A DNA stretch of 64,000 nucleotides, from positions 558,001-622,000 of the forward strand of contig CAWBXO010000004.1 of NCBI GenBank assembly GCA_963792785.1, written 5' to 3'. Positions 1 to 9,784 of the stretch are shown here, piece after piece; the stretch's first letter is position 1; each line of letters begins with the position of its first letter. The DNA is from CAWIMX01 sp963792785 (GTDB lineage Bacteria; Acidobacteriota; Vicinamibacteria; Vicinamibacterales; CAVVIG01). The notes beneath the pieces were generated by a model. It worked only from the letters and a program-made list of their open reading frames with translations. It was not told where the DNA came from and made no database searches. The position numbers and the translations under genes are program-made.

Positions 1-47
1 GCCGCTGACGGAAATCCGGCGCGAATACGGCGGCCCTTGGGGACACG

Positions 48-911
48 TCACGGATGCGGCAGTTCGGTGAGCCAGCTCGTGACGAGGACGATCGCCACCG
101 CCAGCGTCGCCTCGAGCGCGGCCAGCGAGCCCACGCCGATCCACGCGGCGCGCGCCCCCGTCGATCGCTCGCGCCGGAAGCGCCGCCAGTTCCCGTACCC
201 GCAGGCCACGGTCGCGGCAACGAGCGCGACCTTCATCGACAGCGTCCGCCCATAGGGCGTGGTCCAGAGCGCCTGGAGGGATCCGAGGTACAGCCACGCG
301 GCCACCAGGCCGGTCGGCACGAGGAGCGCGGCGCCGGCGAGCGCGACGGGCGCGAAGGCGCGCAGCAGCGCGCCGCGATCGGCCTCGGGACCGCGCACGA
401 GCACGAGGACGCCGAGCGTGCCGAGCCAGAGGCCGCCGCCGAGGATGTGCGCCAGATCCAGCGCGAAGCGGGCGTCGGAGCCCGCCGCGTGGCCGAGCAG
501 CGGGACGGTCGCGCAGACGATGAAGGTGGCCACCGCGGCAACGCCCCACGTGACGCGCGCGGGAGGGCGCACCAAAAGCGCGCTGGCGACGAGGGCGCCG
601 CCCGCGAGAAGCTGCAGGCGCCACGAGGCCCCCCAGCGGCTCCCTTCGCCGACGAGCCGCAGCCGCGCGCCGTCGAACATCGCGGCGCCGCCGAACGCGG
701 CGGCGGTGTGCGCGAGCAGCCGCGCGAACAGCGCGGCGACGAGGACGATGGCCGCCCGCCGCAGCAGGACGGCGAGCGCGCGCTCGATCCGATCGCGCTC
801 GACACGCTCGAGCGCCGGCACGCGCGGCAGAATCAGAAGGCGCGCGGCGACGGTGCCGATGGCGAGCAGCAGCGCCGCGTAGATGGCCGCTTTGACGAGC
901 GACTCAGGCAT
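48..911 (-). CDS. copD: CopD-family copper resistance/uptake membrane protein
   Basis: A 287-residue, highly hydrophobic protein with about seven or eight membrane helices. The C-terminal half matches the CopD domain: a histidine in a GHAAG stretch near residue 140 and an AHILGGGLWLG helix near 155, the His/Trp-rich region typical of the family. CopD proteins are inner-membrane partners of periplasmic CopC in copper handling. The start is the first ATG and has no strong Shine-Dalgarno. It lies 37 bases downstream of the stop of a TonB-dependent receptor on the same strand, so co-transcription is likely. The matching copC is not adjacent but about 5.7 kb away on the same strand. Family assignment is firm; the transported species is inferred. 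Confidence 0.82.
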   Translation of the reverse strand: MPESLVKAAIYAALLLAIGTVAARLLILPRVPALERVERDRIERALAVLLRRAAIVLVAALFARLLAHTAAAFGGAAMFDGARLRLVGEGSRWGASWRLQLLAGGALVASALLVRPPARVTWGVAAVATFIVCATVPLLGHAAGSDARFALDLAHILGGGLWLGTLGVLVLVRGPEADRGALLRAFAPVALAGAALLVPTGLVAAWLYLGSLQALWTTPYGRTLSMKVALVAATVACGYGNWRRFRRERSTGARAAWIGVGSLAALEATLAVAIVLVTSWLTELPHP

Positions 912-948
912 AGCCCACGACTTGTCAGGCTAGCACACCGGCTGCGTC

Positions 949-3556
949 TCAGAACGTCACGCCCAGCTGCGACCTGGTAGGCGCGCGGCGTCACGAAGTG
1001 CGTCCCGCTGAACGTCGACAGGAAGTTGTAGAGCGCGATCCTTGTTCGTCAGGTTCACGACGCTGAACTGCAGCTTCACCTTCGCCCGGTCGGTGCGCAC
1101 CAGGTTGTCGATGCCGAGGCCCAGGTCGAAGAGATGGCGCGGGGCGATGCGCGGCGGGTTCGTCAGGTCGTCCTCGGTCCCGTCGGCGGGGATGTTCAGC
1201 CGCGTCGCGCCGCGGTCCGACGAGGCGCACGCGGTGATCGGCGCGATCGCAGCGTCGCGCACGGTCCCGCCGCAGAACAGGCCGATGGCGGCCTGCTGAT
1301 CGGCCGACAGGCCGAGCGCGGTCGCGTAGTCGGGCACCGAGCCGGCGACCAGCCCCGAATCGTAGCGCCAGGACAGCGCCGCCCACGCGCCCAGCTTCTG
1401 GCTGAACGTGTACTGGAGGTTGGTCGTCTGCTGGAACTTCTGGTCGTGATCGATCCGGAAGTCGCTGTCGGCTTCCTCGGTGAGGAGGCCGCCGGTCCCG
1501 GGCGGCGAGAAGATCGCGTTCGTGTGCGCCGAAGACCGTGAAGGCGCTGAAGCCGTGGTGCTCGACGAGATTGACCCGGCCGGTGAAGCCGTTGATCTTC
1601 GAGTGATCCCACGACACCGGGAAGAAGATCGGCGTGTCGAACAGCGACGCCGAAGTCGTACGCGTTCGTCGGTGTGCTTGTGGAAGTAGCCCACATCGAC
1701 CACCACCCAGCCGCCGAACGCCTGCTGGAAGCCCACCTCGACCTGGTCGCGGACGCCGGGCGGCAGCGGGCTGGCCGCTCGCCCCGAACACCGCCGCGTC
1801 GGCGCTGCTCGAGAGCACCAGGTTCTCGTTGTACGGCGTCTCGAGCGTCCGGCCGTACGAGGCGCGGAGGATCGGTGCCGCTCGCCGGGAATCGCGTACG
1901 CCAGGCCCAGGCGCGGCTGGACGGCCGACTTCTGGTACAGGCCGTCGTAGCGGTCGAGCGCGCACGCCCACCTTGACGGTGGCGTTGCCGGCCTTGATCT
2001 CGTCCTGCGACGTAGACCGCCTGCTGGTTGACGGTGCCCTGGCCCGTCGAAGTCGAACAGGCGGCCGCCCCGCGTCAGGTCGTAGGCGACCAGGCCCGGC
2101 ACGAACTCCTGGTTGGGGAACGACGTCGATCCGTCGCATTGCGCGTCCGACACCAGGCTGTGTCGTCGATGGGGTTCCCGTCGGCGTCCACGCAGGGCGC
2201 GTTGACGGTCGGGTCGGTGAGCCCGAGCGCGAAGCGCTCGTCCAGCCGTGTCGCGTCAGCGTGCCGCCGACCTTCACGTTGTGCGGCCCGCGCACGTACG
2301 AGACGTCCACCTTGCCGCCGACGTTGGTCAGCGTGCGGTCCTGCGACACGCTCCCCGGCGTGTCCGAGAACGGGTCGGCGCTGGGCGAGTACGTCACATG
2401 ATCCTGGCGGACGTACGCGTTGGCCGCCAGCAGCGTGCTCGAGTTGATGACCCGCGTGTAGCCCGGCGCGACGTTCGATCGTGACGATCTGCTGGTGCTG
2501 CGCCTGTCCGGCCGCCGCCTGATCGTAGGTATTCGGCACGTCGAAGGACGACCGGCGCCGCCTGCACGTTGACGTGGAGCGAGTCGACCGCGTTCGGGCG
2601 CAGAGTCGACCCGGTCGAACAGCGACTGGCTGTTCCCCGATCCGTGCAGCGTCTCGAACTCCGGCGGGATCGAGGATAGCGGTCGGTCTTGAGGCCGGTG
2701 AGCGAGACGAAGTTACCCACGCTCTGCCCGCCGGCGCCGAGATTGAGACTCGCGCCGGGACTGCCGAACGATCCGTAGTTGGCCGCCGACGCTGCCGGTC
2801 GGCCTGGCGTCGCCGAGACCCGACTTGGTGATGATGCGGACCACGAGGCTGTCCTTGTCGCCGAACTCGGCCGGCGGAACCCCGGTGATCACCTCCATCG
2901 AGTCCACCGCGTCCTCGGAGAGCTGGTTCGAATAGAGGCGGCTCTGCTGGTCGGTGACCGGCTGGTTGTCGATCGAGAACTGCGTCTGCGCGTGATCTCC
3001 GATCGGATGGAAGAAGCCGTTGGCGTCGGCCACGACGCCCGGCGAGGCGAGCGTGATGACCTGGTTGAGCCCGCCCGATGACTCGAGCGGCAGCCGCGCG
3101 ACGAGGGTCTGGTCGATATCCGTGTGGGACGTCGGATCGCGCTCGAGCAGGTCGGTAGTGTGGCCGACCACCTCGACGGTCGTCGACGGCACCTCGAGCG
3201 CTCAGCGCCAGGTCCAGCTCGATGGGCACCGAGGTCCGCACCTCGATGTCGCGCTCGATCGGCTGAAATCCCTGCGCGCTCACCTCCAGGTGATACGGAT
3301 TCGGCGGCAGGTTGCGGAACACAAACTGACCCATCGCGTCGGTCGACGCGTCCCGGCTGAAACCGGAGACGGGATTGCTGAGGCGCACGTCGACCGCGGC
3401 CATCAGGCCGCCGGTCGGGTCCTTGACCGTTCCCTGCACCGTGCCCGCGCCGCCGAGTCCCTGGGCGCGCGCCAGGCCCACGGCCGGGCCCACAACCCCC
3501 ACGCAGACGACCGCGCCGATCGTCGTCAGAATCCGCCGCAACCAGCCAGTCGCCAT
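949..3556 (-). pseudogene. Oar-like TonB-dependent receptor, multiply frameshifted
   Basis: The reading frame is broken but can be followed across all three minus-strand frames. It starts at an ATG at 3556 behind a GAGAGGGACGAGG ribosome site, followed by a signal peptide ending near ARAQG. Next come a carboxypeptidase-regulatory-like beta-sandwich (GTVKDPTGG, then FRNLPPNPYHLEVSA) and a TonB plug domain (about 3190-2780). The rest is an outer-membrane barrel whose last strands read NFLSTFSGTHFVTPRAYQV before a TGA at 949-951. Total length (about 865 residues) is near that of Oar-like receptors, so nothing large is missing. I count at least eight frame changes; those I phased are +1 insertions. 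It would import a large substrate or metal complex across the outer membrane. The adjacent copD hints at metal, but this is only context. Confidence 0.8.
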
Positions 3557-3851
3557 AATCGCCTCGTCCCTCTCCACGGACCCGTGGTGTAAACGCTCGA
3601 ACGGTCACCACGCTAGCAACGCGGCGCGGGACCTGACGAGAGGAAGCCTACGAGCGGTCGGTTTGGGGCGATGAACGTCCCGCCGATCCTGACGAGTGGT
3701 TGCGGGATGGCCTGGCGGGAGCGCAACTGGTTCTTTTGCAATAAGATTCCAGCAAGCGCCCGGCAGCCGTGCCGGCCTGCCGTCCACCGGCCTGGAAGAA
3801 CCACTGGCCGGATGAAATCGACCGGTCACCGGGTTCTCATTTGGCAGGGGC
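3557..3851. other. Divergent intergenic region
   Basis: This 295-base gap separates the divergent TonB receptor and sensor kinase genes. It should hold the promoters of both. I see an A/T-rich patch around 3735-3752 but no convincing -35/-10 pair, no terminator and no repeat array. Short open frames here lack start signals and codon bias. Confidence 0.5.
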
Positions 3852-5797
3852 GTGCCGGGGCGTACCGTGTCGAGCGCATTGAACATCGGCGGGCTGTTGA
3901 ACTTCGTCGGCCTGAGCACGGGCGTCGTCCTGTACGCGATGCTCCTCGCGATGGTGCTGCGCGCGCGGCCACGCGGCGCCCCGCACCACTACGACCCGCT
4001 CCTGCTCGCAACGGCGGTGCTCGGCCTGACCTGGAACCTCTGCGCCCTGCCCGCCTTCCAGTTGACAGACAGCGGTATTCAGGGCCCCTTTCCGTTTCTC
4101 ACCGCAATCGGGTTCGGGGCACTCGGCCTGCTCCCGGCCGTCGTGGTGCACTCCGTCCTCCGGGGCCGCCACCGGGCGAGCCGGATCCCGACGCGCGCGC
4201 TGCCCATCGTGGCGTACGGCGTGAGTGTGGCCGGAGCAATCCTCCAGCTCCTGGCGGCATGGCGCGGGGACCCGCTGCCGTCGGCGCCCGCCATGCGGCT
4301 CCTGACCTACGCGTTCGTCGCGCTCGTCGTGCCGCTCGCCGTCGCGACTCGCGGCCAGCCCGGCGCGCGGCGCGCGATGTGGGTCGCCGCGCTCGCCGTC
4401 TTCGCGGTCTCCGCCCTGCACCTGAGCCAGTTCCACCGCGGCCAGGCCTCGTGGCCGGTCGAGCTCGCCGGCCACCACGCCTCGCTTCCGCTCGCGTTCG
4501 CGATCCTCTACCAGGATTATCCGTTCGCGCTCGCCGACCTCTTCCTCAAGCGGGCCCTCGCACTGCTCGCCGTCGTGGCCGTCGCCTTCGTCGCCGTCGC
4601 GACCTTCGCTGAGCGATCGGCGACCTTTGCCGCGTTCGTGCAGGCGGATCCGCGCCAGGTCGGCGTGGTGGTGGTGCTGGTCGTGGGCACGGCGCTCCTC
4701 TACCCCTGGCTCTGGCGCGGCACCGCCTGGTTCGTCGACCGCGTCGTCCTCGATCGGGCGGACTATTCGTCCCTCAAGGCCGCCATCGCGCGGCGCGCCC
4801 AGACCTACGACGACGTGCCGGCCCTCCTGAACGATCTGAGCGCGCAGCTCGCGCCGGCCATGAGCTCGGGCCGCGTCGATTGGGTGGAATGGCGGCCCGA
4901 CACGCGCGGACCACACGCTGGCCCCGATCGTGACGACCGACGGCCGCGCCGCGGTGACGGTCGGTGCTGCCCGTCTCCGACCCGCCGCGGTATGTCCTGA
5001 CGATCGCCGAGCTCACGGGCGGCCGGCGCATCCTCTCGGACGACGTCGCGATGCTGGAGTCGGTGGCGGTCCTCGTCGCGCGGCGCATCGACGCGATCCG
5101 CATCACGAGCGAGCGCCACGCGCGCCGGCTCCGCGAGGAGGAGATCGGCCGCCTCGCGACCGAGGCCGAGCTCCGCTCGCTCCGCGCGCAAGTCAATCCG
5201 CACTTCCTGTTCAATGCGCTGACCACGATCGGCTACCTCATCGAGGCCGCGCCCGCGCGCGCCCTGCAGACGCTGATGCGGCTGACCGCGCTGCTGCGCG
5301 CGGTGCTGCGCTCTGAGGGGGACTTCACCACGCTCGGACGGGAGCTCGAGGTGGCGGAAGCCTACCTTGACATCGAGCGGGCCCGCTTCGACGACCGGCT
5401 GCGCGTGCACATCGACGTGCCGCCGCGCCTGCGCCATCTCCGGGTGCCACCGCTGGTCCTCCAGCCGATCGTCGAGAACGCCGTGAAGCACGGCATCGCG
5501 CACCGGCTCGAAGGCGGCGAGGTGACGATCCGCGCCACCGTCAATCGCGGGAACCCGGACGCCCATCGCCTCGTGCTCACAATCGCCGACACAGGCGTCG
5601 GCGCGACCGACGCCACGCTGCTCCGCGGCCGCCAGGAGGGCGTGGGGCTTCGGAACCTCGAGCGGCGGCTCGAGTGCCAGTACGGCGCCGACGCGTCGTG
5701 CGTGATGCGCTCGAGTCCGGGCGCGGGCACGACCGTTGAGCTGCGCCTGCCGCTCGACGGCTTCGAGCGCCGCGCCGGCGACCGGGTCGCCGTATGA
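3852..5797 (+). CDS. LytS-type sensor histidine kinase (two frameshifts)
   Basis: A membrane-bound sensor kinase of about 647 residues once two +1 shifts (near 4905 and 4960) are removed. The N-terminal half (3852 to about 4560) has about eight hydrophobic helices as the sensor. A linker follows, then the His_kinase domain (PF06580) with NPHFLFN, whose phospho-accepting histidine is the codon at 5201-5203. The GHKL ATPase has an N-box ENAVKHG near 5476 and a DTGVG G-box near 5590. The start is GTG at 3852. Its stop overlaps the ATG of the LytTR response regulator (ATGA at 5794-5797), so the two form a translationally coupled two-component system. The signal is unknown. In all three frames the sequence continues with good homology, which supports sequencing error over decay. 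Confidence 0.85.
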
Positions 5798-6574
5798 GCG
5801 CCACGTTGCGCGTCGTCGTGGCCGACGACGAGCGCCCGGCGCGGTCCTTCCTCGTGGCCCTGCTTCGGTCGTTCGGCGACGTGGCCCTGGTGGGTGAAGC
5901 CGTGTCGGGCCGCCAGGCCGTGGCGCTCATCGAACGCGAAAAACCGGATGTCGCGTTTCTCGACTGGCAGATGCCCGAGCTCGACGGCATCGGCGTCGTC
6001 CGGGCGCTGAAGAAGGACGACATGCCAATCGTCGCCTTCGTCACCGCGTACGACGAGTACGCGATCCGCGCCTTCGAGGTGAACGCGGTGGATTACCTGC
6101 TCAAGCCCGTGGAGAAGGCCCGGCTGCGTGAGACGCTCAACCGGGCCCAGGAGCGGGTCGAGCACGCCGAGATCGTCGCGGAACAGGCGACGCGCGTCGG
6201 CACGCGCCATCGCGGACTACGAGGCGGCCAAAGCGCCGTTTCTGGAGCGCATTCCCGTCCGGCGCCGCGACGAGGTCGTCCTGGTCCCGGTCGGCCAGGT
6301 CGCGTCGATCGTGGCCGAGGGCGAGCTCCTCCAGATCACGACGCTGCGCAACGAGCGGCACACGATTACCTACAGCCTGAAGGACCTGGAGCTCCGCCTC
6401 GATCCGGCCCGCTTCGTGCGGTTGAGCCGCGGCGCCCTCGTAAACGTCGACGCCCTCGCCAAGATGAGCGCGATGCCGGGCGGGACGCACATCGCGGTGC
6501 TGGCCAACGGCCAGCGGTTGACCGTCAGCCGGCTTCAGTCGCGCCTGCTCCGCGAGCGCCTGCTGAAGCTCTGA
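5794..6574 (+). CDS. LytTR-family response regulator (one frameshift)
   Basis: Partner of the preceding LytS-type kinase; the ATG overlaps the kinase stop by four bases. Residues 1-120 form a receiver with acidic pair D11-D12, phospho-acceptor D57 in FLDWQMP, and the conserved Lys in YLLKPVEKA. The second half is a LytTR DNA-binding domain (RDEVVLVPV near 6270, then ITTLRNERHTITYSLKDLE and FVRLSRGALVNV). Moving from receiver to LytTR requires a +1 shift between about 6180 and 6220, giving about 259 residues in total. LytTR proteins bind direct repeats upstream of targets, but no such site is evident next to the operon itself. Confidence 0.86.
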
Positions 6575-6576
6575 TC

Positions 6577-6618
6577 CAGACCCGACCCGCCCGACCTACC
6601 GGACCTACCCGCCCTCTA
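6577..6618. repeat. 9-bp tandem array at the copC stop codon
   Basis: Degenerate 9-base units built on GACCTACCG/GACCTACCC lie between the convergent response-regulator and copC genes. Read on the minus strand, the copC TAG stop opens directly into the array (TAGAGGGCGGGTAGGTCC...). It is one of a family of locus-specific short-unit arrays in this window. Confidence 0.65.
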
Positions 6619-6981
6619 GTGCCCATGCACCATGAAGGAGAACGTCCCCTTCGACAGGTGGCCGTCGTCGCCGCCCGCCTGCCACGCGACCGTGTAGGAG
6701 GCCGGCGCGAGCGTGCCCTTGATGTTGGCGGCCATCTGGGCGTCGACCGAGTACAGCGGGCCGAGCGCGATCGTGCCGGCCGGACCGGTCAACGCGATCG
6801 AGCTCACGGCGAGATCGGGCGCCTCGTCGAACCAGAGCTGAATCGCGGCCGGCGGCGCGGTCAGCATCGCCTTGTCCGCCGGAACCGTCTTCTGCAGTTC
6901 GGCGTGCGCCAGGAGTGCCGGCGCCGCGGCCGCAGCCAGCAGGACCAGGACCAACGCGGTCATGAGAACTCGCTTGTGCAT
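6616..6981 (-). CDS. copC: CopC-family periplasmic copper-binding protein
   Basis: A 121-residue protein with a cleavable signal peptide (MHKRVLMTALVLVLLAAAAA...). The mature part starts at a histidine (AHAELQ), as in CopC, where the N-terminal His is a Cu(II) ligand. It has the family pattern PADKAMLTAPPAAIQLWF and a C-terminal DGHLSKGTFSFMV that closely matches the conserved DGHxxxGxFxFxV motif with its second histidine. The start at 6981 is favoured over upstream codons because a GGAGG lies at a good distance and a signal peptide follows. It would bind copper in the periplasm and hand it to a CopD partner; the copD gene in this window is about 5.7 kb away rather than fused or adjacent. Confidence 0.88.
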   Translation of the reverse strand: MHKRVLMTALVLVLLAAAAAPALLAHAELQKTVPADKAMLTAPPAAIQLWFDEAPDLAVSSIALTGPAGTIALGPLYSVDAQMAANIKGTLAPASYTVAWQAGGDDGHLSKGTFSFMVHGH

Positions 6982-7015
6982 ATCTGTGCCTCCAGGGTGA
7001 CTCCCTACAGGATAC

Positions 7016-7050
7016 GACGACTGGCGACTGGCGACTGACGACTGACGACT
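7016..7050. repeat. 7-bp tandem array (CGACTGG/CGACTGA)
   Basis: Five or so heptamer units of CGACTGG or CGACTGA lie between the divergent copC and the MgtE_N/CBS gene. This array is not next to a stop codon. A related array with the same unit sits at 61097-61130. Confidence 0.7.
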
Positions 7051-7125
7051 TTTGAGGTTGACACCGATTGTCGTGGTGGCAAGACTGGAGTGTTCGCGCG
7101 CGCACATTTACTTTCACATGGGCCA

Positions 7126-8371
7126 ATGTCGCTCGTCGCACTCTCCGAACTGCTCGGCGCACCCGTGCGCGACGCCTCCGGCGTCGTCCGGGGACGCGTG
7201 CGCGAGATCGCCGTTGCGCCCCAGGACCACCCCACCCGCGTCGCGTTCCTGATCGTCCGCACCGGCGGCCCGGGGAGGAACGACCGCGCCGTGCCGGGCA
7301 GCGTCGTGCGCGGCTTCAGCGGCGCGAGCGTCCGCACCGCCACCGACCTGGCGGCCTGGCCGGTCTACGCGCCGTCGGACGGCACCCTGCTCCTCAAGCG
7401 CGACCTGCTCGACCAGCAGATCATCGACGTCCACGGCCGCAAGGTCGTGCGCGTGAACGACGTCGACATCGACTCGACGCCCGTGAACAGCCACGTCGTG
7501 CTGAACGTCGTCTCGGTCGACGTCGGCACGCGCGGCGCGATCCGGCGCCTCGCCCGGGGCCTGGTCCCGTCCTTCACGCTCCGCGCGCTCCTCGACCGGA
7601 TTCCGCCGCGCGTGATCCCGTGGCAGTTCGTCGATCTGCTCGAAACGGATCCGGCGCGCCGCGTGAAGCTCAAGATCGCGTACCGCGGCCTCTCGGGCCT
7701 CCACCCGGCCGACATCGCCGACATCATCGAGGACCTCCCGCCCGCCGAGCGCGAGGCCGTGTTCGAGACGCTCGACGATGAAGTGGCGGCGGACGCGCTC
7801 CAGGAGATCGACCCGAAGGTCCAGGTGTCGATCGTCGAGTCCCTCGACAGCGACCGCGCCGCCGAGATCGTCAACGTGATGGATCCCGACGCGGCCGCCG
7901 ACCTGCTCGCCGAGCTGACCGCGGACCGCACGGGCCAGATCCTCCGTGAGATGGAACCGGCCGAGCGCGAGGAGCTCACGCAGCTCCTCGAGTTCCCCGA
8001 GCACACCGCCGCCGGCCGGATGACGACGGAGTTCCTCGCGGTGAGCGACGCCGGCACGGTGGACGATGCCGTGCGACGCCCTCCGCGCGTTCGAGGGCGG
8101 CTACCTCACCGTGTCCACGATCTACCTCACCGGCTCGGGCCAGCGGCTCACCGGCGCCGTGCCGCTCCTCAAGATCGCGACCTCGACGCCGGCGACGCCA
8201 CTCGCCACCCTGGCCGAGGAGCCGAAGACCTGCGCGCCCGACACGCCCGAGAACGAGGTGGCGGCCATCTTCGACAAATACAACCTGATCACCCTCGCCG
8301 TGGTGGACGCCGACGGCCGCGTGGCCGGCATCATCACCGCCGACGACGTGATCGGCATGCTGCGGGACTGA
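7126..8371 (+). CDS. PRC-barrel / MgtE_N / CBS cytosolic protein (one frameshift)
   Basis: A soluble protein of about 414 residues when one +1 shift near 8072 is removed. The N-terminal 150 residues look like PRC-barrel modules (LGAPVRDASGVVRGRVREI). Residues about 165-290 form the MgtE N-terminal superhelix (HPADIADIIEDLPPAEREAV, then DPDAAADLLAEL), and the C-terminus is a CBS pair (PENEVAAIFDKYNLITLAVV, then GIITADDVIGML). The MgtE membrane domain is absent. Three bases separate its stop from the downstream NRAMP-like carrier. In MgtE the N and CBS domains sense Mg2+ and gate the channel, so a regulatory subunit for the neighbouring transporter is a reasonable inference. The start at 7126 is chosen because it opens the conserved region. 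Confidence 0.8.
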
Positions 8372-8374
8372 GCG

Positions 8375-9631
8375 ATGGCGACCCGCACCGTCTTCACCCA
8401 GTGGCGCACGCGCCTCCTGCTCGTGCTCGCCGTCGTCGGCCCCGGCTTCATCACGGCCAACGTCGACAACGATGCCGGCGGCATCGCCACGTACTCCGTG
8501 GCCGGGGCGCAGTTCGGCTACTCGCTCCTGTGGCTGATGATTCCGATCACCATCGCGCTGGTGATGGCGCAGGAGATGTCCTCGCGCATGGGCGCGGTGA
8601 CCGGCAAGGGCCTGAGCGATCTGATCCGCGAGGAATTCGGGCTGCGGGTGACGTTCTGGCTGATGCTGGCGCTGTCGATCACGAACTTCGGGAACATCGT
8701 CGCCAACTTCGCGGGCGTGGCGACGAGCCTGGAACTCTTCGGCCTGTCGCGGTTCATCGTCGTGCCGATCGCGGCCGCGGCCGTCTGGGGCCTCGTCGTG
8801 CACGGCACCTACCGGACGGTCGAGAAGATTTTCCTGTCGGCGTCCCTGTTCTACGTCGCGTACATCGTGTCGGGCGTGCTCGCGCATCCCGACTGGCACG
8901 CGGCGGCGCTCTCGACCGTGACGCAGCCCGACGCGCTCGGGCTGCGGGACCATTCCTATCTCTACATGGTGATCGGGCTGGTCGGCACGACGATCGCGCC
9001 GTGGATGCAGTTCTACCTGCAGGCGTCGGTGGTCGAAAAGGGCGTCACGGCGCGCCAGTACAAGGCGCTCCGGCTCGACGTGATCGTCGGATGCCTCTTC
9101 GCCGCGGTCGTCGCGTGGTTCATCATCGTGGCCTGCGCGGCGACGCTGCACTCGGCCGGCATCTACCGCGTGACGTCCGGCGCGGACGCGGCGCAGGCCT
9201 TCCGGCCCCTTGCCGGCGAGTACGCCTACATCCTGTTCGCCGCCGGGCTGTTCAACGCGTCGCTCTTCGCGGCGACGATCCTGCCGATCTCGACGGCCTA
9301 CGCCGTCTGCGAGGGCATGGGCTTCGAGGCCGGGCTGGACAAGCGGTTCGACGAGGCGCCGGCCTTCTACTGGCTCTACACGCTGCTCATCGTCTTCGGC
9401 GCCGGCGTGCTGCTCGTGCCGCACTTCCCGCTGTTCCCGGTCATGGTGGCGTCGCAGGTGCTGAACGGCATCCTGCTGCCGTTCATCCTGATCTTCATGC
9501 TGCGCCTGGTGAACGACCGCGAACTCATGGGCGAGCACGTCAACTCGAAGGGCTACAACGTGATGTCGTGGCTCACCGCGGGCGTGATGATCGCGCTCAC
9601 GCTGGGCCTCGTGGTCACGCAGTTCTTCTAG
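8375..9631 (+). CDS. NRAMP-like (NRMT-type) divalent cation transporter
   Basis: A 418-residue integral membrane protein with about eleven helices and the SLC11/NRAMP fold. The helix-1 motif, canonically DPGN, is D33-A-G-G here. In helix 6 the canonical MPHN of transition-metal carriers is replaced by A-P-W-M (context GTTIAPWMQFYLQAS). Loss of the metal-coordinating methionine is a known feature of the NRAMP-related Mg2+ transporters (NRMT) and argues against Mn/Fe specificity. It is immediately downstream of an MgtE_N/CBS gene, which supports Mg2+ as substrate. Automatic annotation would probably call it mntH; I would not use that symbol. No frameshift is seen. Confidence 0.8.
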   Translation: MATRTVFTQWRTRLLLVLAVVGPGFITANVDNDAGGIATYSVAGAQFGYSLLWLMIPITIALVMAQEMSSRMGAVTGKGLSDLIREEFGLRVTFWLMLALSITNFGNIVANFAGVATSLELFGLSRFIVVPIAAAAVWGLVVHGTYRTVEKIFLSASLFYVAYIVSGVLAHPDWHAAALSTVTQPDALGLRDHSYLYMVIGLVGTTIAPWMQFYLQASVVEKGVTARQYKALRLDVIVGCLFAAVVAWFIIVACAATLHSAGIYRVTSGADAAQAFRPLAGEYAYILFAAGLFNASLFAATILPISTAYAVCEGMGFEAGLDKRFDEAPAFYWLYTLLIVFGAGVLLVPHFPLFPVMVASQVLNGILLPFILIFMLRLVNDRELMGEHVNSKGYNVMSWLTAGVMIALTLGLVVTQFF

Positions 9632-9639
9632 ACCCAGCG

Positions 9640-9663
9640 GTTCTGGAGGTTCTGAGAACCTCT
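9640..9663. repeat. Short GGTTCTGGA-type palindrome after the transporter
   Basis: A small hairpin, GGAGGTTCTGAGAACCTC, starts about nine bases after the transporter stop. It uses the same unit as the large composite elements at 51.2 and 52.2 kb. There is no T-tract, so it is not a classical terminator. Confidence 0.5.
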
Positions 9664-9784
9664 GCAACGTGTCCGATTCGTTTGAGTTGCGGCTATCGGC
9701 GCCAATCCATCTGTTTTAGTTATGTATTAGATACGATCATTGTATTTCCCTTCTGCTTCACGGTACGGCATAACTACGGTTCCC

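Noticed and set aside
3605..3919. 104-codon minus-strand open frame in the divergent gap
   Set aside because: No ribosome site, composition unlike neighbouring proteins, and it overlaps the start of the sensor kinase.
8375..9631. Calling the NRAMP-like gene mntH
   Set aside because: The helix-1 and helix-6 metal motifs differ from Mn/Fe carriers and the neighbour is an Mg-sensor-type protein.
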